Below, piece after piece: positions 17,949 to 26,889 of a stretch of DNA of 64,000 nt (positions are counted from its first letter, which is position 1; each line of letters starts with the position of its first letter). The notes below the pieces were generated by a model. That model had not been told where the DNA came from and made no database searches. It saw nothing but the letters and a program-made list of their open reading frames with translations. Both the position numbers and the translations under genes were made by a program. This DNA is from CAAGNP01 sp045595965 (GTDB taxonomy: Bacteria; Bacteroidota; Bacteroidia; Bacteroidales; UBA932): contig JAZOBN010000001.1 in assembly GCA_045595965.1 (NCBI GenBank), positions 1-64,000 of the forward strand. Direction: 5' to 3'.

Positions 17949-20353
17949 TGAGGATTGTAATGAAAAAATTGATTTTTACGATATTGTCTGTAGTTGTCCT
18001 GCTCTGTTGCAATAGAGTGGAAGGGCCTGCTCCATCTGTAGGAGAAGAGGTTTCTGCAACATTGGATGTAGATGTTGTGCAGATGGATCTCTCTATGGTG
18101 GATGGAGATGTTGCGACAAAAGGTGTTTATGATCCTGCAACAATTGCTTCTACTGAGGATGTAATCAAAAATTTATGGGTGATACAGTTTGACGGGACAG
18201 ATGAAAATTCAGCACTGTTGGGTGACCCTACATATGTCGCAGATTTCTCTCAATTCAGCGGAAATGTCAATTTCGTTTCGACAGATACCCCTTGCTCCAT
18301 CTTTTTGATTGCAAATACATTTGAAAACGGGTCTGTATTCACGATTCCCCAGGGTTATACCATTTCAGACCTGAGAACAAGGTTGAGGAGTGTCTCTTCT
18401 CAGAATGATATTATGGGGCTTGAGAGTGATGGAGAGACATATCATCCTATTTTCAATTGTGAAATAGAAGCTTCTGATGGTGTGCATGAAGGGGACCATT
18501 TCACAGCCCAGCTAAGACGCAATATCGCCAAAGTGAATATTACCCTTATCAACAATACAATCGGTAGTGGCGCTGTGACCATAGAGTCGATGCAGCTCCG
18601 TTCAATACCGAATGTAAGTTATTATGTAGGCAATGGGACCGGCAATGTGGCACCTTTCCCTGTGATCGCCTCCGAGAATTATATAGATTATGAAGAGATC
18701 CCCTGGAGTGCCGGCGTACAGAACACCATTACAGCATATCTTCCTGTAAACATGAGGGGGACTGTGGTAGCAAATACCTCTCAGTCAAGTAAAAACAGAT
18801 ATGCACCACAAGGGGCGACAAACCTATATGTGAAGGGCTCTTACAAGAATGAAAGTGGGGATGTGATACCATTGACATACACATTCTTCCTTGGTGGAAA
18901 TATGACAGATGACTTCAATCTGAAAACCAACTTCTCATACAATTATACCTTTACAATTAATGGAAAAGGGGACGCAGATAAGGATACAAGGATATACGAT
19001 TGGGGGATGGTAGATTTCTCAGATGCAAAGTACCCTCTTGCAAACTGCTATATCCTCAATCCAATCCCACAAGGGACCACCCAGCGTGTCTTCCGTATAC
19101 CTATCCAGAGGATAATGACATTCTGGGGGAAAGAGGGGAGAGCTTTGTATGAGAACGATGAGTACCTCTCATTGAGGCAAAATGGAGGTAAATGGAGAGC
19201 GTGGGTGCTTGCAAGTGATTTCGCTATCGATCCTGCCAAATTCTCTTTGACAAAATATTCTGGTAATAGGGATGCAGACAGATATTTCGAGGTTGCGGTT
19301 TCTCCTGGTGTGGAGGGTAATGTGATTGTTGCAGTAGGACCCGATGATGGAAGCAATTCTGTGAGCTGGAGCTGGCATTTGTGGATTACAGATTATGACC
19401 CCACAGAGTCGTTATATTGGGAAGGATCAGAAGATGGAAGATATATCTATCCTGTAAAAAACGGGTCAATGCACAGATATGAGGGGGCTTATTGGAATAC
19501 TCATAAGAGTACATACATAATGGACAGAAATCTTGGATGGAGATCCGATCCGTACCAATATCCTGCTGATAATATAGGACTTGTGTACTACCAGTTCGGA
19601 CGAAAAGATCCGTTCTTCTTCAGTTCGTCCATCTATATTTATCCAACTTCGGGAGCCGTACACACATTTAAGATTGTGGAGAAGAGTGTTGCAAATGCAG
19701 ATAATGGAATGTTGTATTCTGTTAAAAATCCTATGCATTTTGTAAAAGGGCCTTTAATCTCTAACAACAGCTATGAGGCTTGGAACAATGGGAATAAATA
19801 TAATCCTGACAAATGTGACAAGAATCAGTTGTGGCAGGATCCCACTACAGTATATGGAAAACAAAATGAGGGGATGAAGTCTATATTTGATCCCTGTCCT
19901 CCTGGTTACAGACTTCCAAACAAGGAGAGCTGGACAGATTTCCGTCTTCATAGTGAGAGCAACAGATCTACAAACTCTTATTATAACGATTTTTTGCCGT
20001 CAACATCTCTCTTTACCTCCGATATGTATTACAATGGATTCAAACCGTACAATGATATAAAAGGTGGGCAATATTGGCCATTCCCCGGGGAAGGAATTCT
20101 TATTCCGGATAAGGTGGTCTATTATCCTGCTGCAGGATTTCTGCAGTCCAGTGGTACCATTGCACACCACGGAAACAGAGTGACCGACTATAAACCAGGA
20201 AGTTCAAATGAAAAATGGGTATTCCTCTGGGCTGAGGACATATTTGACAACATTTTAGGTTACAGTTATACAGCCCAGCAAGACCACCTTGAGGTTCATA
20301 ATACTATATCCCAATCCAGAGCGTTCCCGGTAAGATGTATAACAGAAAGATAG
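17948..20353 (+). CDS. DUF4906 family lipoprotein with FISUMP-like C-terminus, probable fimbrial tip protein
   Basis: 801 residues from ATG 17948; the ATG at 17960, preceded by AGGA, gives a more typical lipoprotein start (MKKLIF, then LLCC). Counted from 17960, Lys54 in VATKGVYDP is the likely processing site. Residues about 50-350 are DUF4906-like: VIKNLWVIQFDG, RRNIAKVNITL, IPWSAG, TYTFFLGGN. Residues about 370-800 contain YILNPIPQG, SWSWHLWITDYDP, YIMDRNLGW, YYQFGRKDPFF, DPCPPGYRLP, YPAAGF and FPVRC, the series of the Fibrobacter major paralogous (FISUMP) fold, C-type-lectin-like. Such proteins usually sit at fimbrial tips as adhesins. It has a paralogue immediately downstream. Confidence 0.7.
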   Translation: MRIVMKKLIFTILSVVVLLCCNRVEGPAPSVGEEVSATLDVDVVQMDLSMVDGDVATKGVYDPATIASTEDVIKNLWVIQFDGTDENSALLGDPTYVADFSQFSGNVNFVSTDTPCSIFLIANTFENGSVFTIPQGYTISDLRTRLRSVSSQNDIMGLESDGETYHPIFNCEIEASDGVHEGDHFTAQLRRNIAKVNITLINNTIGSGAVTIESMQLRSIPNVSYYVGNGTGNVAPFPVIASENYIDYEEIPWSAGVQNTITAYLPVNMRGTVVANTSQSSKNRYAPQGATNLYVKGSYKNESGDVIPLTYTFFLGGNMTDDFNLKTNFSYNYTFTINGKGDADKDTRIYDWGMVDFSDAKYPLANCYILNPIPQGTTQRVFRIPIQRIMTFWGKEGRALYENDEYLSLRQNGGKWRAWVLASDFAIDPAKFSLTKYSGNRDADRYFEVAVSPGVEGNVIVAVGPDDGSNSVSWSWHLWITDYDPTESLYWEGSEDGRYIYPVKNGSMHRYEGAYWNTHKSTYIMDRNLGWRSDPYQYPADNIGLVYYQFGRKDPFFFSSSIYIYPTSGAVHTFKIVEKSVANADNGMLYSVKNPMHFVKGPLISNNSYEAWNNGNKYNPDKCDKNQLWQDPTTVYGKQNEGMKSIFDPCPPGYRLPNKESWTDFRLHSESNRSTNSYYNDFLPSTSLFTSDMYYNGFKPYNDIKGGQYWPFPGEGILIPDKVVYYPAAGFLQSSGTIAHHGNRVTDYKPGSSNEKWVFLWAEDIFDNILGYSYTAQQDHLEVHNTISQSRAFPVRCITER

Positions 20354-20365
20354 GAAGTATCGATC

Positions 20366-22714
20366 ATGAAATATAGAATTTTATTATTCTCATTGTTGCT
20401 GATGATAGGTTGCAGCAGGGTGGAGACTCCTCAAGGAGGGGCCCCGGGAGATCTTGTTGAACTTCCCATTGTCTTTGCAATAGAGGGTGATGCTGAATCA
20501 AAAGGGGTAAATGACCCCGACAATATTGCATCAGTTTCAGAGGTTATAAAAAATATATGGATCATCCAGTTCAACGGAACATCTGATGACTCGAAGGTAC
20601 TGGGTGAGCCTTGCTATATCCCAGACTTCAGCTCTTTTGATGGTAAGGTGAATCTTGTAGTGACAGACAAACCTTCTACTATCTGCTTCATAGCCAATAC
20701 CTTTGAACCTGAGGGTGTTTTTCCTGTCAATCAGAATATATCATTGGGAAAACTAAAGAGTACACGTAGGATTATTTCCTCAGAAGTGGATCCCTTAGGG
20801 GCAGAGGATGACGAGAATTTTCATCCCATATTCAATGGAGTTACTGTCCTTGATAAAGTTGAAAATGGGTTGTCCATTTCAGGAATTCTTAAGAGAAATG
20901 TTGCAAGATTGAAGATCAAGGTGACCAATCAGGCACCACAAGCCGATGCAGTCTCGATAAAGTCTCTTCAGATATGTTCTGTCCCATCTGTAAGTTATTA
21001 TTTTACATCACACCCATCTGTTGTTGCACCATTCCCCGCAAGGGCAGATTTCACCAAGATAAATTATGAGGAGATTCCCTGGAATGCAGCAGATGGTTCG
21101 ATGGATATTGTGGCCTACGTCCCTGTGAATCTACGAGGCGAAAATACATCGGTAACCAACCCTTCTGAAAAGAACAAATATGCCCCTGACGGTTCTACCT
21201 ACCTTCTTGTTTCTGCTACTTATACAGATGACGGAAGGGAGTATCCGATTACCTATACCTTTTTCCTTGGTCAGAATATGCTTCAGGACTATAATCTTTA
21301 TCCAAACAAGTCGTACAATTTCGATTTTGTCATTAAAGGAAAAGGTAATGCAGATGAGGATTACCGTATAACTGACTGGGGTTATGTAGATTTTACAAAT
21401 GAGGAGATGTACGAATTGTCCAATTGCTATATCCTGAACCCTATCCCGGGAGGAAGTGTGATGAGATCGTTCCGAATTCCTATCAAGAGGGCTTTGGAGT
21501 TCTGGGGGGATGGTTCAACCAACAATTACGAAAATAATGAACTATATTCGTTGAGAAACAATGCAGAGTGGAGATGTTTCATCCTTGCGAGTGACTTCCC
21601 TATTGACGACTCAAAATTCAGAATCATTAAAGGATCTGGAAGGAGTGCAGACGATCCATATTTCGAAGTGGAGGTAGCTCCCGGAGTTGAGGGAAATGTA
21701 ATAATAGGGGTTGGCCATACAAAAGATGACCAATACACTGTAAGCTGGAGCTGGCATTTGTGGATTACCGAATATGATCCTTATGGGGTGTTCGAGTTAG
21801 GTGCCGGTGTGGCTGGTCAGTACATATACCCTGTCGGTAACGGATCTGTACACAGATATGCGGGTACATTCTGGAATAACAACAAATCTGTCTATATCAT
21901 GGATCGAAATCTTGGCTCTTTCAGTGCTGAAAAGTATCCGGATGACAATAGAGGATTGTTGTACTATCAGTACGGAAGAAAAGACCCATTCTTCCAGACA
22001 TCGGCAAACTATCATATCCCACTTAAAGATAAGAAATTCAGCATTGTAACCTATGCTACAGCAAATGATGAATTCAATGGGGTCATCTATTCTGTAAACA
22101 ATCCTATGGCATTCATCAAGTATAAGAGCAGTTCTGATGGTTGTTGGACTGATGGTAATAAATATAACCCGTCATCCCATAATGCTAACATTATCTGGAA
22201 TGATCCCAATACTGTAAGTGGTGGAACCAGATATGGAAAAAAATCTCTTTTCGATCCTTGCCCTCCAGGTTTCAGGATGCCGAACGGAACTATCTGGAGT
22301 GATTTTTCGGTTCATGGAACTAAAAAGGATGGATATGCTGAAAAGCCCACTACCAATTCATATTCCTCCGATTATGGGGATAATGAGATAAATGCAGAGA
22401 CTCCATATATCCGAGGTTTCAAGCCATATTATGTAGTGAAGGGGTTGCAATACTGGCCTTGGGACGGCAATGACATCCCTGCACAGGTCGTATTTATACC
22501 GGCATCCGGTTATCTTTCGCAAGGGGGGGGTACCAGATCCAATTATGGAAACAATACCAATAATCAGGAGATATGGAGTTTCCTATGGGCAGAATCTTCA
22601 AATTCAATAAATGCGGGGCGCGGATATACATCCCAACCAAACCACTTGGCCCCATCCAATAACACTCATAAATCACGTGGACTCCCTGTGAGGTGTGTTT
22701 CAGAAAAGCAATAG
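20366..22714 (+). CDS. DUF4906 family lipoprotein with FISUMP-like C-terminus (paralogue)
   Basis: 782 residues. Lipobox LMIGC (Cys16); Lys46 in AESKGVNDP matches the processing site of its neighbour. The same ordered motifs occur along the whole length: VIKNIWIIQFNG, KRNVARLKIKV, IPWNAADG, TYTFFLGQN, YILNPIPGG, SWSWHLWITEYDP, YIMDRNLGS, YYQYGRKDPFF, DPCPPGFRMP and LPVRC. It clearly arose by duplication of the upstream gene (or vice versa), with most change in the loops between motifs. A tract of eight G residues lies at 22523-22530 near the 3' end. It is the last gene of the fimbrial cluster. Two alternative tip adhesins of one fimbria, or one per fimbria, are both possible. Confidence 0.7.
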   Translation: MKYRILLFSLLLMIGCSRVETPQGGAPGDLVELPIVFAIEGDAESKGVNDPDNIASVSEVIKNIWIIQFNGTSDDSKVLGEPCYIPDFSSFDGKVNLVVTDKPSTICFIANTFEPEGVFPVNQNISLGKLKSTRRIISSEVDPLGAEDDENFHPIFNGVTVLDKVENGLSISGILKRNVARLKIKVTNQAPQADAVSIKSLQICSVPSVSYYFTSHPSVVAPFPARADFTKINYEEIPWNAADGSMDIVAYVPVNLRGENTSVTNPSEKNKYAPDGSTYLLVSATYTDDGREYPITYTFFLGQNMLQDYNLYPNKSYNFDFVIKGKGNADEDYRITDWGYVDFTNEEMYELSNCYILNPIPGGSVMRSFRIPIKRALEFWGDGSTNNYENNELYSLRNNAEWRCFILASDFPIDDSKFRIIKGSGRSADDPYFEVEVAPGVEGNVIIGVGHTKDDQYTVSWSWHLWITEYDPYGVFELGAGVAGQYIYPVGNGSVHRYAGTFWNNNKSVYIMDRNLGSFSAEKYPDDNRGLLYYQYGRKDPFFQTSANYHIPLKDKKFSIVTYATANDEFNGVIYSVNNPMAFIKYKSSSDGCWTDGNKYNPSSHNANIIWNDPNTVSGGTRYGKKSLFDPCPPGFRMPNGTIWSDFSVHGTKKDGYAEKPTTNSYSSDYGDNEINAETPYIRGFKPYYVVKGLQYWPWDGNDIPAQVVFIPASGYLSQGGGTRSNYGNNTNNQEIWSFLWAESSNSINAGRGYTSQPNHLAPSNNTHKSRGLPVRCVSEKQ

Positions 22715-22738
22715 TTATTTAGTATCCAATATAATATT

Positions 22739-23878
22739 ATGAAAAAATTTACTGTTATTGTGGTGTCAGCTGTACTGCTGCTCTCTATGTTCCAATCTTG
22801 TTCTTCGTCAGTAAATAATGATAAAGTGTGGGCATGGGTATCCGGCAAGCTCGATATGAGTGAAGAGAAACTTGAACATTACTTCAGCAAATGCAAAGAG
22901 GTGGGTATTGAGGCTGTGATAATGGAGTGTCATAGCGGTCGTCCCGACATTCTTGATTCTACAACATTTAGAGATAGTGCCGCTCTGGAAATTATCCGCA
23001 GAGCCGTTCCCTATGCAGAAAAATATGGAATTGAACTACACGCATGGATGTGGACAACCAACAGAGTGGAAAAACACCTTAGAGAAGCACATCCCGAGTG
23101 GTATCAGGTAAATGCCCAGGGTGAGTCATGCCTCGATATAAAACTATATAACAGGGAACACTACAGATGGTTGTGCCCTTCACATCCAGAGTGTACCGAG
23201 TACTTGAAAGATAGGGTTAGGGAATTGGCGGAGATCGAGGGGCTTGCCGGTATTCACCTGGATTTCATAAGGTATCCCGATGTCATATTGCCTTACGGAC
23301 TACATGAGTCAAGGGGTGTTGTTCAGGACAAAGTATATCCATTGTGGGACTTCTGCTACTGCGAAACATGCAGGGCAGAGTTCAAAAAACTCCATGGAAT
23401 CGATCCTATTGAACTGGAGGATCCCACCTCTTGTAAAGAGTGGATGGAGTTCAGATGGAATCTTATGGCTAAGATGGCAAGCGATGTGGCTGCAGTTATT
23501 AAAGAGTGTGGAAAGGTCTCTTCTGCAGCAGTTTTTGCATCTCCACAGGAGTCAAAGAAACTTGTCCGTCAGGATTGGGCAAACTTTAGAAACTTTGACT
23601 ATCTTTTCCCTATGATTTACCATAAATTCTATGATAAGGAGGATCCTTGGGTGGAGACCGCCACCAGAGAGGGTGTTGAGGCTCTTGCAGCTGCTGGAAA
23701 TCCTGCAAATCTTGTTTCGGGTCTCTTTGTCGGACATGTCCCTTCAGACAGAATTCCTGAATTCCTCACCTATGTAAAGAATGGTGGCTCAAAAGGGGTA
23801 TGTTTCTTTAGTCTTGAAGGGATTGACCGCAACCAGGAGTATTGGGATCAGCTCAAAATTGCATTGCAAAACAGATAG
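22739..23878 (+). CDS. GHL10-type glycoside hydrolase lipoprotein
   Basis: 379 residues. Lipobox MFQSC (Cys21). The mature part is a TIM-barrel-like protein of the glycosyl-hydrolase-like 10 group (COG1649 type): VGIEAVIMECHSG, GIELHAWMWTTNR, HPEWYQ, then LAGIHLDFIRYPD (about 169-179), WDFCYCETCRAEF, and FDYLFPMIYHKFY. The DFIRYPD acid and the conserved aromatic residues match that family, whose substrates are mostly unknown. It stands 24 bases after the fimbrial cluster and 12 bases before the isomerase-like gene. Lipidation places it at the cell envelope. It probably trims a glycan; the substrate cannot be told. Confidence 0.75.
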   Translation: MKKFTVIVVSAVLLLSMFQSCSSSVNNDKVWAWVSGKLDMSEEKLEHYFSKCKEVGIEAVIMECHSGRPDILDSTTFRDSAALEIIRRAVPYAEKYGIELHAWMWTTNRVEKHLREAHPEWYQVNAQGESCLDIKLYNREHYRWLCPSHPECTEYLKDRVRELAEIEGLAGIHLDFIRYPDVILPYGLHESRGVVQDKVYPLWDFCYCETCRAEFKKLHGIDPIELEDPTSCKEWMEFRWNLMAKMASDVAAVIKECGKVSSAAVFASPQESKKLVRQDWANFRNFDYLFPMIYHKFYDKEDPWVETATREGVEALAAAGNPANLVSGLFVGHVPSDRIPEFLTYVKNGGSKGVCFFSLEGIDRNQEYWDQLKIALQNR

Positions 23879-23890
23879 ATGTTCAGATAA

Positions 23891-25042
23891 ATGAAGATTT
23901 CAATCTATACTTTGTCATCCGCTCTGCACGATAAAGCATCGACAGAGCGGATTGCTTTTGAATTCCTATCACAAATAGAGGAAAAAAGCGGAATCAGATT
24001 CAACCACTGCGGCTCCGATTTCTCGACCTATGGTAGTTCGGACCTGGATCTGATATATGTTGTTACAGGTGGGACAGAGGCTCTTTTTCAGGAGGTATTC
24101 CCATCCCTTAAGGGGAATATCCGCATACTCACCTCAGGAAAAAGCAACTCCCTGGCTGCCTCGATGGAGATACTTTCATATCTGAATGAAAATGGTGGGA
24201 GAGGGGAGATCATTCACGGGGATATAGAATATATTGTCCGAAGGATAAATCTCCTTGCAAAGGTGGAAAAGGGGTTAAAAGCTCTGAATGGAGCTAAACT
24301 CGGAGTCATTGGAGAACCCTCCGACTGGCTTATCTCAAGTATGCCCGATGAAGAGGCCTTGAAATCAAAACTTGGAATAGAACTGGTCCATATACCTGTT
24401 TCTGAATTAGTGGGAAAACTGCAAGGAATCTCATCTGAACCGATGGAGGGTGCGCAGGAGATATATTTAGCATTGAAGGAACTTGTAACAAAATACTCTT
24501 TGTACGGTTTGACTATCAGATGCTTTGACCTTCTTGACAAAATAGAAAATACGGCGTGTCTGGCCTTGGCCAAACTCAATGGGGAGGGTATTCCTGCAGG
24601 ATGTGAAGGGGATGTGCCGACACTTGTTACTATGGCTGTCGGAAATGCTTTGACCGGGAAAAGTGGATTTCAAGCAAATCCTTCCCGGATAAATCCAGCC
24701 ACATCTGAATTTCTTTTTGCCCATTGCACAGTCCCTTTGAATATGCTTGAGAGCTATACTTACGATACCCATTTTGAATCTGGTATCGGTGTGGCAATCA
24801 GAGGGGTATTGCCTCTTGGAAATGCTACAATATTCAAGATGTCAAGAGATTTGTCGCGTAGTTTTGTGGGGAGAGCACAGCTTGTACAAAATCTCTCTGA
24901 ACCAAATCTTTGCAGGACTCAAATTGTCCTCAAAGGGGATGGGTATGCAGAGTACTTCCTGACAGAGCCGATAGGTAATCACCATGTAGTATTTGTCGGA
25001 GACCATCAGGAGTTATTCAAAGCCTTTGTAAAGGCTATATAA
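23891..25042 (+). CDS. L-fucose isomerase-like protein (COG2407 type)
   Basis: 383 residues, no signal peptide, so cytoplasmic. The C-terminal half carries fucose/arabinose isomerase family hallmarks: YGLTIRCFDLL, then LNGEGIPAGCEGDVPTLVTM with the metal-binding Glu region near 237-243, and a late HCTVPLNM segment. The N-terminal half (TGGTEALF, KLGVIGEPSDWLISS) fits the Rossmann-like domain of the same group. It is shorter than true FucI (about 590 residues), so the reaction is uncertain: a sugar isomerase or an enzyme for a related polyol is likely. It overlaps the oppositely oriented LD-carboxypeptidase gene by 8 bases at its 3' end. Confidence 0.65.
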   Translation: MKISIYTLSSALHDKASTERIAFEFLSQIEEKSGIRFNHCGSDFSTYGSSDLDLIYVVTGGTEALFQEVFPSLKGNIRILTSGKSNSLAASMEILSYLNENGGRGEIIHGDIEYIVRRINLLAKVEKGLKALNGAKLGVIGEPSDWLISSMPDEEALKSKLGIELVHIPVSELVGKLQGISSEPMEGAQEIYLALKELVTKYSLYGLTIRCFDLLDKIENTACLALAKLNGEGIPAGCEGDVPTLVTMAVGNALTGKSGFQANPSRINPATSEFLFAHCTVPLNMLESYTYDTHFESGIGVAIRGVLPLGNATIFKMSRDLSRSFVGRAQLVQNLSEPNLCRTQIVLKGDGYAEYFLTEPIGNHHVVFVGDHQELFKAFVKAI

Positions 25043-25937
25043 ATTTGATTTCTCCCCCATTTTCACCAACTGATATCTCGGCCTGTCTGCCGAGGTATAT
25101 GCTTGCATTGGGGAACTCGTGTCCGCAAGGGAAATCGAAAATGACAGGGATATTGAGCCCTTTTGTGTACTCATGAATGAGATCATATACTGAGCATTGC
25201 CACTCATCCTGATCAGAGATGTCGGTGAAATACCCCACAATTATCCCTTTGCATTTGGATAGGATTCCGGACTCACGCAGGTGCCACATCTTGCTGTCTA
25301 TCTTGTGCATGTGCTCATCGATATCTTCAATGAAGAGAATTGTAGGTTCTTCCCAGTTGTGGTCGATAGGGGTGGAGATTAGATTGCGAAGCAGTGTGAT
25401 GTTTCCCCCGATGAGTCTTCCTGTACCCTTGCCGAAGTTGTTGTATTTGGATGGAGGTGTAGTGTAACCAGTAGTCTTTCCAAAAAGGGCATCCTTGAGG
25501 GAGTTTTGCGAAAAACCGTCAAATCCGGGCTCAAAAGTTCCAGGCATTGCCCCGTGGATCGATTCCAGACCTATTTTCTGAAGTGCGAAATGGAGTATAG
25601 TGATATCGCTGTAGCCAATGATCCATTTGGGATTCTCTCTGAATATCTCCATGTCAAGATACTTTATTGTATGCATGGTGCCATACCCCCCTCTGATGGA
25701 GACAATTGCCTTAACCTCCGGGTCAAGAACCATCTTTGTGAGTTCCTGGGCGCGCAGTTCGTGCGAACCGGCAAAATCGTAGTGAATTCTATCTGCAATG
25801 TGACCTCCAATCTTCACTTTTAATCCCCAACTCTCAAACTGCTCTTTCCAATTTGCCGCAAGTTGTTTTTCTGATGGTGATGATGCAATGGAGATGACTG
25901 CAATAGTGTCTCCCGGCTTCAGATACTGTGGTCTCAT
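25035..25937 (-). CDS. LD-carboxypeptidase, peptidase family S66
   Basis: 300 residues, no signal peptide. The S66 family (LdcA, also MccF) cleaves the L,D bond to the terminal D-Ala of cytoplasmic muropeptides during peptidoglycan recycling. The family triad is visible: nucleophile Ser110 in IGYSDIT, Glu204 in FIEDIDE and His273 in PCGHEFPN. The SIRGGYG and HGAMPGTF segments also fit, and the length is usual. MccF-like immunity enzymes share this fold, but nothing around it suggests a microcin. A near-consensus -7 box TATCTTTA lies at 25975-25982, about 40 bases before the start. Confidence 0.85.
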   Translation of the reverse strand: MRPQYLKPGDTIAVISIASSPSEKQLAANWKEQFESWGLKVKIGGHIADRIHYDFAGSHELRAQELTKMVLDPEVKAIVSIRGGYGTMHTIKYLDMEIFRENPKWIIGYSDITILHFALQKIGLESIHGAMPGTFEPGFDGFSQNSLKDALFGKTTGYTTPPSKYNNFGKGTGRLIGGNITLLRNLISTPIDHNWEEPTILFIEDIDEHMHKIDSKMWHLRESGILSKCKGIIVGYFTDISDQDEWQCSVYDLIHEYTKGLNIPVIFDFPCGHEFPNASIYLGRQAEISVGENGGEIKFI

Positions 25938-25989
25938 AGGTGTTGTAATATTCTTATGGTTTTCGTTCAGAGTGTAAAGATAGTAAAAT

Positions 25990-26751
25990 TTATGGTCTCA
26001 AACCTGAACCCCCTTGCAGGGAGATGGTTTCTCCGGTGATGTATGAGGCATCTTCAGATGCGAGGAAAACTGCGACCCTCCCTATGTCGTTCATTGGGTC
26101 GGCAAAGCGTCCAAGAGGGATTCCCTGGATTGTTTTCTGGAATAGGTCAGGGTAATTCTCTTTCCACTCTTTAAGGCTCTCTGTCATTGCCAGAGGGGCT
26201 ATCATATTTACCCTGATTCCATCAGGACCCCACTCCGTAGCAGCCACTCTTGAGAGACCTCTGATTCCCTCTTTTGAGGCAGCGTAGGAACTTTGTCCGG
26301 GTTTTCCGAAGAATCCGGCTCCGGAAGCAAAATTAATTACGGAACCTTTGCTCTCTTTGAGGTAGGGGTATGCCTCGCGCATATAGAAAAATGTGGCGTA
26401 GAGTCCGGAGTTGATTGCCAGGTCAAAGTCTTCAACAGTGTGCTCTATGAGAGGAAGACCTGACTTTGACGCCTGAGCATTGTTGATAAGTGTATTGATT
26501 TTCCCGAAAGTTCTGATGGTCTGTCCGATTACATTCTTTACATCCTCCTCTTTGGTCCCGTCAGCAACTATTGCGAGGACCTTTACTCCGTACACCTTTT
26601 CCAATTGTTCTTTCGCCTGTTGTAATCTCTCGGCTACCCTTCCGGTAATTACTAAATTAGACCCTTCATTTGCGAATGCCTTTGCGAGTCCGAAACCTAT
26701 CCCTTTTCCACCTCCGGTGATGATTGTTACGTTGTTATATAATTTTTTCAT
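25990..26751 (-). CDS. SDR family oxidoreductase
   Basis: 253 residues from the ATG at 26751. A longer reading from 26823 would add 24 residues unlike the family and run through repeat DNA, so it was not used. Classical short-chain dehydrogenase features: TGGGKGIG (12-19) for the cofactor, NNAQ (90-93), and catalytic Ser143, Tyr156 and Lys160 in the SxnYxxxK arrangement; the ending ETISLQGGSG is typical too. It resembles 2,4-dienoyl-CoA reductase-like or glucose 1-dehydrogenase-like members; the substrate is not evident. An inverted repeat (26752-26786) lies directly before the start codon and may be an operator. The LD-carboxypeptidase gene follows 52 bases downstream. Confidence 0.85.
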   Translation of the reverse strand: MKKLYNNVTIITGGGKGIGFGLAKAFANEGSNLVITGRVAERLQQAKEQLEKVYGVKVLAIVADGTKEEDVKNVIGQTIRTFGKINTLINNAQASKSGLPLIEHTVEDFDLAINSGLYATFFYMREAYPYLKESKGSVINFASGAGFFGKPGQSSYAASKEGIRGLSRVAATEWGPDGIRVNMIAPLAMTESLKEWKENYPDLFQKTIQGIPLGRFADPMNDIGRVAVFLASEDASYITGETISLQGGSGLRP

Positions 26752-26786
26752 GTTTCTCAGTATTAAAAATATTATTTCTGAGAAAC
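26752..26786 (-). promoter_or_regulatory. Inverted repeat at the start of the SDR gene
   Basis: Perfect 9-base arms GTTTCTCAG (26752-26760) and CTGAGAAAC (26778-26786) with a 17-base A+T-rich centre, adjoining the start codon at 26751. A near-consensus -7 box GATTTTTG (minus strand, 26789-26796) would put the transcription start inside the repeat. It may be an operator or a 5' hairpin in the mRNA. Confidence 0.45.
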
Positions 26787-26816
26787 GGCAAAAATCGTGC
26801 AAAAAATTCGGGGACT

Positions 26817-26866
26817 GTGTCACGACGCAGAGTTTTCCCTGCGTGTTTTCTTGCGTGGTGGCAGGA
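26817..26866. repeat. Interspersed palindromic repeat, copy 1
   Basis: About 50 bases: GTGTCACGACGCAGAGTTTTC, a short centre, then GTTTTCTTGCGTGGTGGCAGGA. Outer parts are inverted (CACGACGCA against TGCGTGGTG, one mismatch). Copies 2 (26890-26938) and 3 (51615-51662) share the sequence; all are intergenic. Confidence 0.7.
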
Positions 26867-26889
26867 AAGTGCTTTTTGATTGGGGAATC

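Noticed and set aside
26752..26823. Longer N-terminus for the SDR protein from 26823.
   Set aside because: The extra 24 residues precede a standard SDR start, cross an inverted repeat and begin inside a palindromic repeat.
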